Shown here in pieces: positions 1 to 7,793 of a stretch of 12,288 bases of DNA. The stretch's first letter is position 1, and each line of letters starts with the position of its first letter. Under the pieces are notes generated by a model. It saw only the letters and a list, made by a program, of their open reading frames with translations. It was not told where the DNA came from and searched no databases. The DNA comes from Sulfurimonas sp. (GTDB taxonomy: Bacteria; Campylobacterota; Campylobacteria; Campylobacterales; Sulfurimonadaceae), in NCBI GenBank assembly GCA_021107375.1, contig JAIOSY010000099.1, positions 1-12,288 of the forward strand. The letters are read 5' to 3'. The position numbers and the translations under genes are program-made.

Positions 1-1
1 C

Positions 2-280
2 AAAGAGGAAGCTAATCACTTCTTTCAGATTATCTCTAAAAGATATGAAAGAGGATCTACAATATTGACTTCAAATTTAGTATTTAGCAAGTGGACAACT
101 ATTTTTGCAAATGATAAAGTTGTTACTACTGCTATACTTGATAGAGTGTTACATCATTCTCATATTATCAATATTCAAGGGGATAGTTATAGATTAAAAG
201 AGAAGCAAGAATCAGGTTTAATAGACTCAGATATATTTAAGACTAAGGAGGATTTAACTCAAAATTCTAATGAAAACTAG
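2..280 (+). CDS. istB: IS21-family helper ATPase IstB, C-terminal part
   Basis: The open frame enters from the left edge and ends with TAG at 278-280, leaving about 92 visible residues. They match the C-terminal region of IstB, the AAA+ helper protein that works with the IstA transposase in IS21-family transposition. Recognisable pieces are S-K-R-Y-E-R-G-S (strand before sensor 1), T-S-N-L-V-F-S-K-W, the A-I-L-D-R-V-L-H-H segment, and a G-D-S-Y-R-L end like the G-E-S-Y-R-L of IstB proteins. The Walker A and B motifs lie upstream, outside the window. A polar tail of about 25 residues follows the conserved end. The gene may well start far to the left, so the TTG and similar internal codons near position 65 are not its start. 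No frameshift is seen in the visible part. Confidence 0.85.
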   Translation, partial: KEEANHFFQIISKRYERGSTILTSNLVFSKWTTIFANDKVVTTAILDRVLHHSHIINIQGDSYRLKEKQESGLIDSDIFKTKEDLTQNSNEN

Positions 281-345
281 ATTGAAATCGTAGTTGGTTT
301 AAGTTTCAAAGTATAACATTTTTTGAATTTTACCTGCCTAGTTTT

Positions 346-360
346 GGAGTTCGCTTGACA
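346..360. repeat. Probable IS21-family terminal inverted repeat (right end)
   Basis: The sequence ends in TTGACA at 360. Its reverse complement opens with TGTCAAG, resembling known IS21-family tips. The partner repeat is not in the window, so this is an inference from position (about 80 bp after the istB stop) and motif. Confidence 0.5.
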
Positions 361-374
361 TAAATTGTCGACTT

Positions 375-2363
375 TTATCTTTTAGTTAGTATATCAGGCT
401 TACCAAAATAGTATCCTTGAGAGTAGTCAACTCCTAAACCTTTTAATATGTCGAAAATAGCTTCAGTCTCTACAAACTCTGCGATTGTTTTTATATTTTG
501 TTTTTTTGCAAATGCAATAATCATCTCAACTATATGTAAGCTAAGTGGGTTGGTCTCTATATTCTTAACTAAACTTCCATCTATCTTAAGGATATCCGGT
601 CGATAATCAAGCAATCTCTCAAAGTTTGAATACCCTGTTCCAAAATCATCTATAGCTATCTTTACACCCATAGATTTTACCTCATCTATAAATGACTTAA
701 CAAGTTCAAAGTCTTCTGCATCTTCATCCTCTAAAAGTTCAAACACAACTCGATGAAGGTTTATTTTATGACTTCTTAGAAGTGAAAATATTTTTTCTCG
801 TATTGATTTTTTTTCTATATCTAATATTGATAAATTTATAGATATATCTACATCCGTAAAGTCAAGTGCTGCAAATGAGTTATCTAAAACCATAGATGTT
901 ATTTGTGAATAATAATTTCCTTTTTTTGCTGTATCTAAAAAGTAAAATGGGCTTAAAACTTTTCCGTTTTCATCAATAATTCTCACTAAGGACTCATATT
1001 TTTCAATTTTTTGTGTCTTATTATTTATGATTGGTTGGAAATAGGAGACTATATTTAAGTTATCTATCGCTTTTTTAATCATAGTTAATGTTTGAAGATT
1101 TTTTTGAGCTTTAACATGCTCTTTTTTTGTCAGTTCATTTGCTATTATGAACTTTTGCTTTGTCTCTTCTAGTTTTTTTAGTCCATATTTTGCATTTGAC
1201 AATGCATCTCTACCATAGGAAAGACTTATCACCACCGATATATCATAATCTAATTCACCAATATCTAGCTTTAGACCTGCTATAGATTTTTGGAGCTTTT
1301 TTAAGTTCTGCTCCATCTCATCTATAGAGCAACTACATTTAGTTTTATCCTTAGAAAGTGCATATATACCATCCCCTAGCGAATATATCTTTTCAAACTC
1401 ACAACTATTTGGAAATAGATTAAAAAATTCAACCTCAAAAATTTTCTCAATCTTTTCTAACATATCAAGCCCATAGTATTTTTCTATATCATCAAAATTA
1501 TCTATCTTTACCATCACAACCATAGGTTCAATAGAGCGCTTTAGAACATCTACTAGAAGCCTTTTTGGCGATATAATCTCTGTAATATCATTTCTTAAAG
1601 ATATATACTCTATGATATTGTTATCTAGATCTAAAATAGGTTTTATGGTAGCATCTGTATAATAACTGTCACCACTTTTTGCTTTGTTCATAATAACGCC
1701 TTGCCATATTTTTTTCTCATCTTTTATGGTGTGCCACATATCTTTATATACTGAAGTGCTTGTTTTTGAATCTCTTAATATACTGTGCGACTTCCCTATA
1801 AGTTCTGATTTTTTATAGCCACATATATCACAAAACTTCTTGTTTACATAGGTTATTTTCCCATGCAGATCAGTTTTGGAAACGATAATACTCTCATCAG
1901 CAGCCTCTTTATACTGTTTTAAAAGATTAGTCTTCCTTAAAAGTTCATCTTGAAATTTTATTTTTATAGTTGCTTTCATAATGGATCTCATAAGTTGGTC
2001 AAAATCTATAGGTTTTATTAGGTACCCATCTACACCAAGTTTTATACTTTGTATAAACTGATGAGATTCAGAGTGTGCTGACAAAATTAATATAGGCACA
2101 TCTTTATCTATCTCTTTTATCTTTTCAACCATTTCAAAACCATTCATATTTGGCATATTGATATCTGAAATGATGATATTTATATCTCTATTATTTTTAA
2201 AAGTTTCCAATCCATCTCTGCCATTTTCTGCAATATATATCTTTTTAAACAATCTTCCCAATATTTTCTTTAACTGTTCATGAATCAGGCTATCATCCTC
2301 AACCAATAAAATATTATAATCACCTACAATATCTCTCACATCTTCTATATTTTGTGCATTCAT
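375..2363 (-). CDS. Response regulator with PAS, degenerate GGDEF and intact EAL domain (c-di-GMP phosphodiesterase)
   Basis: A 662-residue cytoplasmic regulator. Residues 15-130 are a receiver with acidic pocket D23/D24, phosphoacceptor D67, switch S95 and K117. A PAS domain follows at about 151-260. Residues 270-405 look like a GGDEF fold in which the signature is replaced by L-G-D-G-I-Y, so it should not make c-di-GMP. The EAL domain at about 425-658 keeps the catalytic pattern: E-S-L-V-R at 457-461, N510, E542, the D-D-F-G-T-G-Y-S motif with D572/D573, K593, E629 and Q649. Predicted activity is hydrolysis of c-di-GMP, controlled by phosphorylation. The start is ATG, preceded by AGGAG at good spacing. 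The promoter carries the tandem GCGACA element shared across this window. The protein ends normally just inside the IS21 border, so the IS has not visibly truncated it. Confidence 0.9.
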   Translation of the reverse strand: MNAQNIEDVRDIVGDYNILLVEDDSLIHEQLKKILGRLFKKIYIAENGRDGLETFKNNRDINIIISDINMPNMNGFEMVEKIKEIDKDVPILILSAHSESHQFIQSIKLGVDGYLIKPIDFDQLMRSIMKATIKIKFQDELLRKTNLLKQYKEAADESIIVSKTDLHGKITYVNKKFCDICGYKKSELIGKSHSILRDSKTSTSVYKDMWHTIKDEKKIWQGVIMNKAKSGDSYYTDATIKPILDLDNNIIEYISLRNDITEIISPKRLLVDVLKRSIEPMVVMVKIDNFDDIEKYYGLDMLEKIEKIFEVEFFNLFPNSCEFEKIYSLGDGIYALSKDKTKCSCSIDEMEQNLKKLQKSIAGLKLDIGELDYDISVVISLSYGRDALSNAKYGLKKLEETKQKFIIANELTKKEHVKAQKNLQTLTMIKKAIDNLNIVSYFQPIINNKTQKIEKYESLVRIIDENGKVLSPFYFLDTAKKGNYYSQITSMVLDNSFAALDFTDVDISINLSILDIEKKSIREKIFSLLRSHKINLHRVVFELLEDEDAEDFELVKSFIDEVKSMGVKIAIDDFGTGYSNFERLLDYRPDILKIDGSLVKNIETNPLSLHIVEMIIAFAKKQNIKTIAEFVETEAIFDILKGLGVDYSQGYYFGKPDILTKR

Positions 2364-2392
2364 AAATTCAACTCCTACTTCAATTATATAAA

Positions 2393-2424
2393 ATAATAGT
2401 ATTAATTTGTCGCCATTGTGTCGC
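2393..2424 (-). promoter_or_regulatory. Promoter with tandem GCGACA operator, for the EAL-domain regulator
   Basis: On the minus strand two perfect GCGACA hexamers (2424-2419 and 2413-2408) start 11 bp apart. After exactly 9 bp comes TATTAT (2398-2393) as the -10 box. Transcription should start near 2386, about 22 nt before the ATG at 2363. No -35 hexamer is seen; the two half-sites sit in its place. Confidence 0.75.
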
Positions 2425-2513
2425 TTAATTTTACTGCAATAGAGTTTCCCTTAAAATTAGAGCAACTTTTTTGTAGATTTCATCTTATTCCTATATTTTA
2501 GATCTTTCATCCG

Positions 2514-2545
2514 ACGACATAATGGTGACAACTCAATAATATAAT
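2514..2545 (+). promoter_or_regulatory. Promoter with tandem GCGACA-type operator, for the regulator at 2575
   Basis: The half-sites are ACGACA (2514-2519) and GTGACA (2525-2530), with starts 11 bp apart, followed by 9 bp and TATAAT (2540-2545). A second, overlapping TATAAT-like run lies at 2546-2551, but the first keeps the spacing found at the other five copies. The predicted leader is about 23 nt with AGGAGA at 2563-2568 before the ATG. Confidence 0.72.
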
Positions 2546-2574
2546 TATAATATTACTTTGGTAGGAGATAGATT

Positions 2575-3849
2575 ATGAATACAGATCAAATAAAAAAAAT
2601 AAAAAAAATTGCAAGCATTTTAAAAGTACTCTATGTTGAAGATGATCTGTTGATACAAGAACAAATAGGTAGATTTCTATTAAGATTTTTTAAAGATATA
2701 ACCTATGCTCATAATGGTAGAGATGGTTTAGATAAGTACAATAAAAGTGACTATGACATAGTAATTACAGATATTAATATGCCTGTAATGGATGGTATGG
2801 AGATGCTAAAAAATATTAAAAAAATTAATGAAGAACAAATAGTTATAATTACATCTGCACATAATGATAGTGATAACCTTGTTAAGCTCATAGAACTTGG
2901 TGCAGATAGATTTATTATGAAACCTATAGATTTTAATAGATTGTTAAAAGTTATTGCAAAATATGCTATAGAACTATATACTGAAAAAAGGAAACTAGCA
3001 CTAGAAAAGCAAGTTTCTCAACATGAGATAGAAAAAGAAACTTTTTTAGATGGTGTCGTAATGCCTCTTTTAATCTTAAATGGTAATGAGGTGGAGTATG
3101 CTAATGAAACTTTTAAAAATAGTTTTATCCATCATAATAATTATGGAAAATATAATTTAAGTGAACTCTTTGAAAATGAGATGCTAAAAAGCATGAATAA
3201 GCATGAACTTTTTCACTATATAAAAAAGAATCAGAATGAAGCTTATAAGATTTTTTTCGGTGATAAAAAAAAGAGTTATATCATAAAAATCAACAAGCTA
3301 AAGAATTCAACAAAATCAATCTGTTACTTTCTAAATCTCGAAGAGATGGAGGAAAAGTTAGGTTATGTAAAAAAAATAACTACTGAGCATCAAGAATCTT
3401 ACGACCTAACAACGAATTTATTATTAAGAAATGAATTTAAATACTACATGAGTAAAATACCCAAAAACACAAAATACGATGCTGTATGCTTTAGCTTAAA
3501 AGATATTGAGCAGTTTGTAAAAGATTTTGGAGTAGCATCACTACAAAAGGTATATGCAAAACTTGGAAAATATTTAATGGATGATTTTTCAGACTTAAGA
3601 GAGGATGGTATAGTTAAAATATTTTATTTTAATACAAATAAATTTGTGATTTTAACTAAAAACGATAGTTTAGAAAATGTAAAAGAGATACTTGAGTCAT
3701 TTTCATCATCAAAGTACTATTTTGAGTCAAAGAAAGATACTATGAATGCGATGCGATTAGATATTTTAACACACCATATTAATGAAGAAAATTCTATAAA
3801 TAATACCATTGCAAGTATAGACAACAAGCTATATATGTTAAAAAGCTGA
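2575..3849 (+). CDS. Response regulator with PAS-like region and degenerate GGDEF-like C-terminus
   Basis: A 424-residue cytoplasmic protein. Residues 15-130 form a complete receiver: D23/D24, phosphoacceptor D66 in T-D-I-N-M-P, switch S94 and K116. Residues 155-255 look like a divergent PAS domain (F-L-D-G-V-V-M-P-L-L-I-L-N-G then E-Y-A-N). The last 150 residues begin with Y-D-L-T-T-N-L-L-L-R-N-E-F, recalling the D-x-L-T-x-L-x-N-R entry of GGDEF domains. The active-site loop reads F-N-T-N-K-F-V-I-L, so the cyclase signature is gone and the domain is probably a dead relative used for regulation or binding. It has no DNA-binding domain. The receiver closely resembles that of the divergent EAL protein, suggesting duplication. 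The strong Shine-Dalgarno at 2563 supports this start. Confidence 0.85.
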   Translation: MNTDQIKKIKKIASILKVLYVEDDLLIQEQIGRFLLRFFKDITYAHNGRDGLDKYNKSDYDIVITDINMPVMDGMEMLKNIKKINEEQIVIITSAHNDSDNLVKLIELGADRFIMKPIDFNRLLKVIAKYAIELYTEKRKLALEKQVSQHEIEKETFLDGVVMPLLILNGNEVEYANETFKNSFIHHNNYGKYNLSELFENEMLKSMNKHELFHYIKKNQNEAYKIFFGDKKKSYIIKINKLKNSTKSICYFLNLEEMEEKLGYVKKITTEHQESYDLTTNLLLRNEFKYYMSKIPKNTKYDAVCFSLKDIEQFVKDFGVASLQKVYAKLGKYLMDDFSDLREDGIVKIFYFNTNKFVILTKNDSLENVKEILESFSSSKYYFESKKDTMNAMRLDILTHHINEENSINNTIASIDNKLYMLKS

Positions 3850-3855
3850 AATAAA

Positions 3856-3887
3856 AGGACAAGCTAGCGACACTCTAATCATATAAT
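3856..3887 (+). promoter_or_regulatory. Promoter with tandem GCGACA operator, for the MCP-cheB-cheR operon
   Basis: AGGACA (3856-3861) and GCGACA (3867-3872) start 11 bp apart, then 9 bp, then TATAAT (3882-3887). The element begins only 7 bp after the stop codon of the upstream regulator. Positions 3858-3887 match 7437-7466 at 29 of 30 bases. Predicted transcription start is near 3894, giving a leader of about 113 nt. Confidence 0.78.
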
Positions 3888-3903
3888 GGTTAAGTATTTT
3901 AAA

Positions 3904-3922
3904 GATGAAACTTAGTTTCGTC
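3904..3922 (+). other. Hairpin in the leader of the chemotaxis operon
   Basis: An 8-bp stem (GATGAAAC at 3904-3911 with GTTTCGTC at 3915-3922, one G-U pair) closes on a 3-nt TTA loop. It lies just after the predicted transcription start of the receptor operon. No U-run follows, so it is not an obvious terminator; it could stabilise the 5' end of the message. Its role is unknown. Confidence 0.4.
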
Positions 3923-4006
3923 AAATATTAAAAATACCGGTACCAACGATTTTTTATCTACTTGATAGTGTAAATGTTGGTTACTTGTATTATATGAGGA
4001 AGAGAA

Positions 4007-5950
4007 ATGAGTATAAAATCAAAATTTGTAGTAGCATTTAGCGTGATTGTGTTTATGATAAGTGGTTTAACAATTTTTATTATTAATGGCATAAGTAAAT
4101 CTTCGGAAGGTTTTAGTAGCTATAGAGAAATGGCGACAGATTCTGTGTTAGTTGGTCAAGTAGAATCTAATATGTTAATGATAAGGTTAAACGTAAAAGA
4201 TTATCTAAAAAACCCTGTTCAAAAAGAGATAGATGAGTTTAATCACTATTTTGATATTACAACGGAATTCGTTGATAAGTCTTTAATTAAGATACAAAAA
4301 CCATCTAGAGTCCCAATAGTAAAAAAGATATATGCAATTTTAAAAGAGTATAAAACTAATTTTTTAAAAGTTGTAGATTATATGAACAGAAGAAATGATA
4401 TCGTTCATAAAAATTTGGATATAAATGGTAAAAAGATAGAAAAATTACTTACATCTGTTATGAATAGTGCTGATAGAGATGGAGATAAAAAGTTTGCGTT
4501 AGATACTGCTAAAAATATTAGAACGGCACTGTTTATTAGATTGTACACAGCAAAATTTCTAGAGTCAAACTCCGACAGTGCTTTAAAAAGAGTTAATAAA
4601 GAGTTTGATAAATTAAGTATAACTTTAACAAAAACGAGAAAAGGTTTAAGCAATCAACAAAGAAGAAAAGAGTTAAAAGAAGCTGCAGACCTAATAAAAA
4701 TATATAAAGATGGAGTTGCTGAGATAAGCTCTATTATTAAAAATAGAAACGACATCATACATAATAAGTTAAATGTTATAGGTTCAACTATAACTAAGCT
4801 ATCTCATGAGATAAAAATTTCTATAAAAAAAGACCAAGATACTATAGGTTCAATTGTATCAGAAGAAAATGAATATATTCAAACTATTTCGATTACTACA
4901 GGTATTGCAATAACCTTAATTATACTACTCTTAAGTATTGTTATAATTAAAAATTCTTTAATCAAGCCATTAAGTTTGTTGGAAGATTTAACAAAAGAAT
5001 TATCAGAGGGAGATGGAGATTTAACAAAACGTTTAGAAATTTATAGTAAAGATGAGATTGGAGTTGTATCTAACTATATAAATTTATTTATAGAAAAAGT
5101 TCAAACAACAATTGCTTCAGTAAAATCAACAAGTCATGAAAATGCATCAATATCTAATGAACTATCAACTACGGCTTTAAGTGTTGGGGGTAATGTTGAA
5201 AACTCTGTTGTAATAGTAGAACAAACAACATTACAAGCAAAATCAGTTCAAGATAAGATAATAAATGCAATATCAGATGCTCAGGAATCTAAAAATGACA
5301 TTGTTAAAGCAAATGAAAATTTAGGAGCTGCAAGAGATAACATCATCTCTTTAACATCAAAAGTTCAACTAACAGCACAAACAGAAGCAGAACTTTCTCA
5401 AAATATGAAAACTCTTGCAAAAGATGCAAGTGAAGTTAAGAATGTACTAGTAGTTATAGGCGATATAGCAGATCAAACTAACTTACTTGCTTTAAATGCA
5501 GCTATTGAAGCGGCTCGTGCAGGTGAGCATGGTAAAGGGTTTGCAGTTGTTGCTGATGAAGTTAGAAAACTAGCTGAGAGAACTCAAGGAACATTAGTAG
5601 AGATCAATGAGATTATAAATATTGTTGTTCAGTCTATTGGCGATGCTTCTACGCAAATGAGTACAAATTCAGATGAGATACAAAAATTGGCAAATATTGC
5701 ACAAGGAGTTGAAGATAGAATTAACTCAACAGTTGAAATTGTTAATGAGGCAGTTGGTGCAAGTGATAGAACTGTTGAAGATTTTCAAAATACAGGAAAA
5801 AATGTAGAAATAATTGTAAGGGAAGTAGAAGAGATAAATGAGTTATCATCTACCAATGCAAGAAGCGTTGAAGAGATAGCCGCTGCTGCTGAGCATTTAA
5901 ATGGATTAACAAACGAATTGAATTCGAAACTTGATCTCTTTAAAACTTAA
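4007..5950 (+). CDS. Methyl-accepting chemotaxis protein with helical bimodular-like sensor domain
   Basis: A 647-residue transmembrane chemoreceptor. A first membrane segment (about 7-28) and a second (about 293-315) enclose a helical periplasmic domain of about 265 residues. That domain contains two related segments, R-N-D-I-V-H at 129-134 with following D-I-N-G, and R-N-D-I-I-H at 247-252 with following N-V-I-G, as expected for a helical bimodular (HBM) sensor with two stacked bundles. HBM receptors such as McpS bind small organic acids, but the ligand here is unknown. HAMP spans about 316-368. The signalling hairpin lies near 486-520 with the [18 protein letters not shown] core. There is no C-terminal CheR/CheB-tethering pentapeptide. 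It is followed without a gap by cheB and cheR. AGGAAGAG precedes the ATG. Confidence 0.93.
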   Translation: MSIKSKFVVAFSVIVFMISGLTIFIINGISKSSEGFSSYREMATDSVLVGQVESNMLMIRLNVKDYLKNPVQKEIDEFNHYFDITTEFVDKSLIKIQKPSRVPIVKKIYAILKEYKTNFLKVVDYMNRRNDIVHKNLDINGKKIEKLLTSVMNSADRDGDKKFALDTAKNIRTALFIRLYTAKFLESNSDSALKRVNKEFDKLSITLTKTRKGLSNQQRRKELKEAADLIKIYKDGVAEISSIIKNRNDIIHNKLNVIGSTITKLSHEIKISIKKDQDTIGSIVSEENEYIQTISITTGIAITLIILLLSIVIIKNSLIKPLSLLEDLTKELSEGDGDLTKRLEIYSKDEIGVVSNYINLFIEKVQTTIASVKSTSHENASISNELSTTALSVGGNVENSVVIVEQTTLQAKSVQDKIINAISDAQESKNDIVKANENLGAARDNIISLTSKVQLTAQTEAELSQNMKTLAKDASEVKNVLVVIGDIADQTNLLALNAAIEAARAGEHGKGFAVVADEVRKLAERTQGTLVEINEIINIVVQSIGDASTQMSTNSDEIQKLANIAQGVEDRINSTVEIVNEAVGASDRTVEDFQNTGKNVEIIVREVEEINELSSTNARSVEEIAAAAEHLNGLTNELNSKLDLFKT

Positions 5951-6509
5951 AAAAATTGTTCTTATAGGGGCCTCTACAGGAGGTCCAGGACAAATTGAAA
6001 AAATTATATCATCATTAGGACCAATGCAAGAAACAAGTTTAATTATTGGTCAACATATGGCTAGTGGATTTGCAGACGGCTTTGCAAAAAGATTGCATAA
6101 TTATTCAAAAAACAATGTATATTTTGTAGAACATGGGATGGAATTATTAGCTTCAAATATATATATTTGTAGTGGTTGTACAAGGATCGATAAAGAGTCA
6201 TCCTCTTTAAAATTCAACTTAGTTCAAGCTTTAAACACATCATATAACCCTGATATTGATATGATTTTTAACTCATTTTTACCTTTTGCTAGCAAATATA
6301 CAACTCTATGCGCTATATTAACTGGTATAGGTAATGATGGTGTAGAAGGATGTAAGAATCTCAGCTTAAATGGTGCTAGATGTATTACAGAAAATGCAGA
6401 GAGTGCAATAGTTGACGGTATGCCAAATCGTGCCAGACAAGTTGTTCCAAACATTGAGGCATTGGATATGAAAGATATTATTAATAATATAAAAGAGTTT
6501 TGTACATAA
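5931..6509 (+). CDS. cheB: CheB-type receptor methylesterase without receiver domain
   Basis: The 192-residue protein is the CheB catalytic domain alone. It removes methyl groups from, or deamidates, glutamates of chemoreceptors at the inner membrane. The triad is visible: S15 in G-A-S-T-G-G, H42 in G-Q-H-M, and D136 in T-G-I-G-N-D-G. The conserved segment ending A-I-V-D-G-M-P is at 159-165. The usual N-terminal receiver is absent, as in some other Campylobacterota CheB proteins, so it should not be controlled by CheA phosphorylation. The start is probably TTG at 5931, overlapping the receptor gene by 20 bp. No ATG occurs before the catalytic serine and a stop lies just upstream in frame, so translation is probably coupled to that of the receptor. 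Confidence 0.9.
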   Translation: MISLKLKKIVLIGASTGGPGQIEKIISSLGPMQETSLIIGQHMASGFADGFAKRLHNYSKNNVYFVEHGMELLASNIYICSGCTRIDKESSSLKFNLVQALNTSYNPDIDMIFNSFLPFASKYTTLCAILTGIGNDGVEGCKNLSLNGARCITENAESAIVDGMPNRARQVVPNIEALDMKDIINNIKEFCT

Positions 6510-7309
6510 TGTTTAGTTTTTTTAAAAAGAAAAAATCTGAAGTTAAAAATTTAGTTGAAGTCAAGATTGTAGAAAAAGAAGATTATGAAGATGTACTCTT
6601 TGTAGCAGAGTATTTTAAGAATGAAACAGGAATTGTTTTTGATAAAAATGTGGGTATTTTAAAAGACAAACTTGTAACATTTTGTAAAATGAGAGGTATT
6701 CCTTCTTTTAAAAAACTTATTATATTAATAGAAACAGATCAGAAGATAAAAAAAGATTTTATAGATAAGTTAACTACGAATGAGACTTATTTTTATAGAG
6801 AATTCGCTCAGATAAAAGAACTGCTAAAACTAGTAAAACAAAAAAGTTATTCAGTTAATATTCTATGTGCTCCATCTTCAACAGGTGAAGAATCATATTC
6901 CATTGCTATAGCACTTTTAGAGGCTGGAGTCTCATCTGATAAATTTAATATAGTTGGGATTGATATTAATGAAAGCGCAATAGAAAAAGCAAAAATCGCA
7001 ATATATAAAGAACGAAATATCAGAAATCTTTCACTAGAAATATTAGGTAAATATTTTATAAATAGTGAAGATAAATATATATTAAAAGAGTATGTAAAAT
7101 CACTTGTTACATTTAAAACTGCAAATATATTTAATAAATCTTTTACAGCTCTTGGAAAATTTGACTTTATTTTTTCAAGAAATATGTTTATTTATTTTGA
7201 TTATGAAACAAAATTAAAAGCTAAAGATATTTTGGAAAATATGAGAAAAGATGATTCTCAGGATATATTTTTAGGTCATGCAGACCTTTTTATCAATCGA
7301 AGTAACTAA
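6509..7309 (+). CDS. cheR: CheR-type chemoreceptor glutamate methyltransferase
   Basis: An S-adenosylmethionine-dependent methyltransferase (266 residues) that methylates receptor glutamates and opposes CheB. Visible motifs are T-T-N-E-T-Y-F-Y-R-E, the SAM-binding C-A-P-S-S-T-G-E-E-S-Y-S, G-I-D-I-N-E-S-A-I, and F-D-F-I-F-S-R-N-M-F-I-Y-F-D. The ATG at 6509 overlaps the CheB stop as TAATG and fits better than the upstream in-frame TTG at 6500. The protein stops soon after G-H-A-D-L-F, about 20 residues earlier than E. coli CheR, so the last strand or helix may be missing. Together with the receptor and CheB it forms a self-contained receptor-adaptation cassette. Confidence 0.9.
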   Translation: MFSFFKKKKSEVKNLVEVKIVEKEDYEDVLFVAEYFKNETGIVFDKNVGILKDKLVTFCKMRGIPSFKKLIILIETDQKIKKDFIDKLTTNETYFYREFAQIKELLKLVKQKSYSVNILCAPSSTGEESYSIAIALLEAGVSSDKFNIVGIDINESAIEKAKIAIYKERNIRNLSLEILGKYFINSEDKYILKEYVKSLVTFKTANIFNKSFTALGKFDFIFSRNMFIYFDYETKLKAKDILENMRKDDSQDIFLGHADLFINRSN

Positions 7310-7434
7310 TAAGAAAATAGTATGAAGTTAAAAATAGTTGATGACTATCTTTTGAATTATAAGAAAAAATAATTATTCAGACACCATTATTTTACTTTAA
7401 ATCATAATAAGCTATACATATTGAAGGAATGAAA

Positions 7435-7466
7435 GTGACAAGCTAGCGACAATCTAATCATATAAT
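7435..7466 (+). promoter_or_regulatory. Promoter with tandem GCGACA operator, for the ABM/ADH operon
   Basis: GTGACA (7435-7440) and GCGACA (7446-7451) start 11 bp apart, then 9 bp, then TATAAT (7461-7466). The element is almost a copy of that in front of the chemoreceptor operon, including the spacers. Predicted leader is about 18 nt. The rest of the 7310-7490 gap is AT-rich with no convincing gene. Confidence 0.78.
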
Positions 7467-7490
7467 TGCGAAAACACAAAAGAATTTAAG

Positions 7491-7790
7491 ATGCAAAATT
7501 ATCATACAACAGTTGTAAATATATTTGTAAAAGAGCAATTTTTACAAGAGTTTAAAGATGCAACTCTTTTTAATCAACAATCTTCTGTAAAGGAAGAGGC
7601 AAATCTAAGATTTGATCTTCTTAACTCACCTGAAGATAATTGCCATTTTATCTTATATGAAATGTATAAAGATAAGGATGGAGCTAAGGCACATAAGCAA
7701 ACTCAGCACTACTTAAAGTGGAAAGAAGATGTAGCTGACATGATGGCTAAACCTAGAGAGGGTGTGCCTTTTATTGGATTATCTATATAA
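7491..7790 (+). CDS. ABM-fold (antibiotic biosynthesis monooxygenase family) protein, LsrG-like
   Basis: A 99-residue protein of the dimeric alpha-beta barrel ABM family. It resembles E. coli LsrG, which acts on phosphorylated autoinducer-2, along most of its length. Family marks are a V-V-N-I-F-V-K-E first strand, S-V-K-E-E-A-N-L-R-F-D-L-L (31-44), F-I-L-Y-E-M-Y-K-D-K (53-62), the H68/H73 pair in A-H-K-Q-T-Q-H-Y, and a late M-A-K-P-R segment. The true substrate cannot be read from the sequence: ABM proteins include monooxygenases, isomerases and detoxifying enzymes, and no other lsr gene is nearby. It is the first gene of a two-gene operon with the alcohol dehydrogenase 3 bp downstream, so both probably act on the same carbonyl compound. 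Confidence 0.82.
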   Translation: MQNYHTTVVNIFVKEQFLQEFKDATLFNQQSSVKEEANLRFDLLNSPEDNCHFILYEMYKDKDGAKAHKQTQHYLKWKEDVADMMAKPREGVPFIGLSI

Positions 7791-7793
7791 ACT

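Larger units (their letters stand above)
1..360 (+). mobile_element. Right end of an IS21-family insertion sequence (partial)
   Basis: The first 360 bases hold the end of an istB-type gene followed by about 80 bp of non-coding DNA. A probable terminal inverted repeat lies at 346-360. Read inward from the end (reverse complement) it starts TGTCAAGCGAACTCC, which fits the TG...CA ends typical of IS21-family elements. The left end, the istA transposase gene and the target duplication lie outside the window, so the boundary at 360 is inferred from the gene family and terminal motif only. The element lies just beyond the 3' end of the EAL-domain gene and marks the left border of the signalling cluster. 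Confidence 0.65.

Noticed and set aside
2425..2513. Small RNA or extra gene between the divergent regulators
   Set aside because: The stretch is AT-rich with no open frame of note, no stem with a U-run and no -10 box in a convincing context apart from the two operator promoters.
4133..4138. GCGACA inside the chemoreceptor gene
   Set aside because: No second half-site 11 bp up- or downstream and no fitting -10 box, so treated as a chance match.
6500..6508. TTG at 6500 as the start of cheR
   Set aside because: The ATG at 6509 forms a standard TAATG overlap with the cheB stop and begins the usual M-F-S-F-F lead.
7366..7393. A/T-only stem (AAAATAAT with ATTATTTT) after cheR as a terminator
   Set aside because: The stem has no G-C pair and a long loop, and such pairing is common by chance in DNA this AT-rich.
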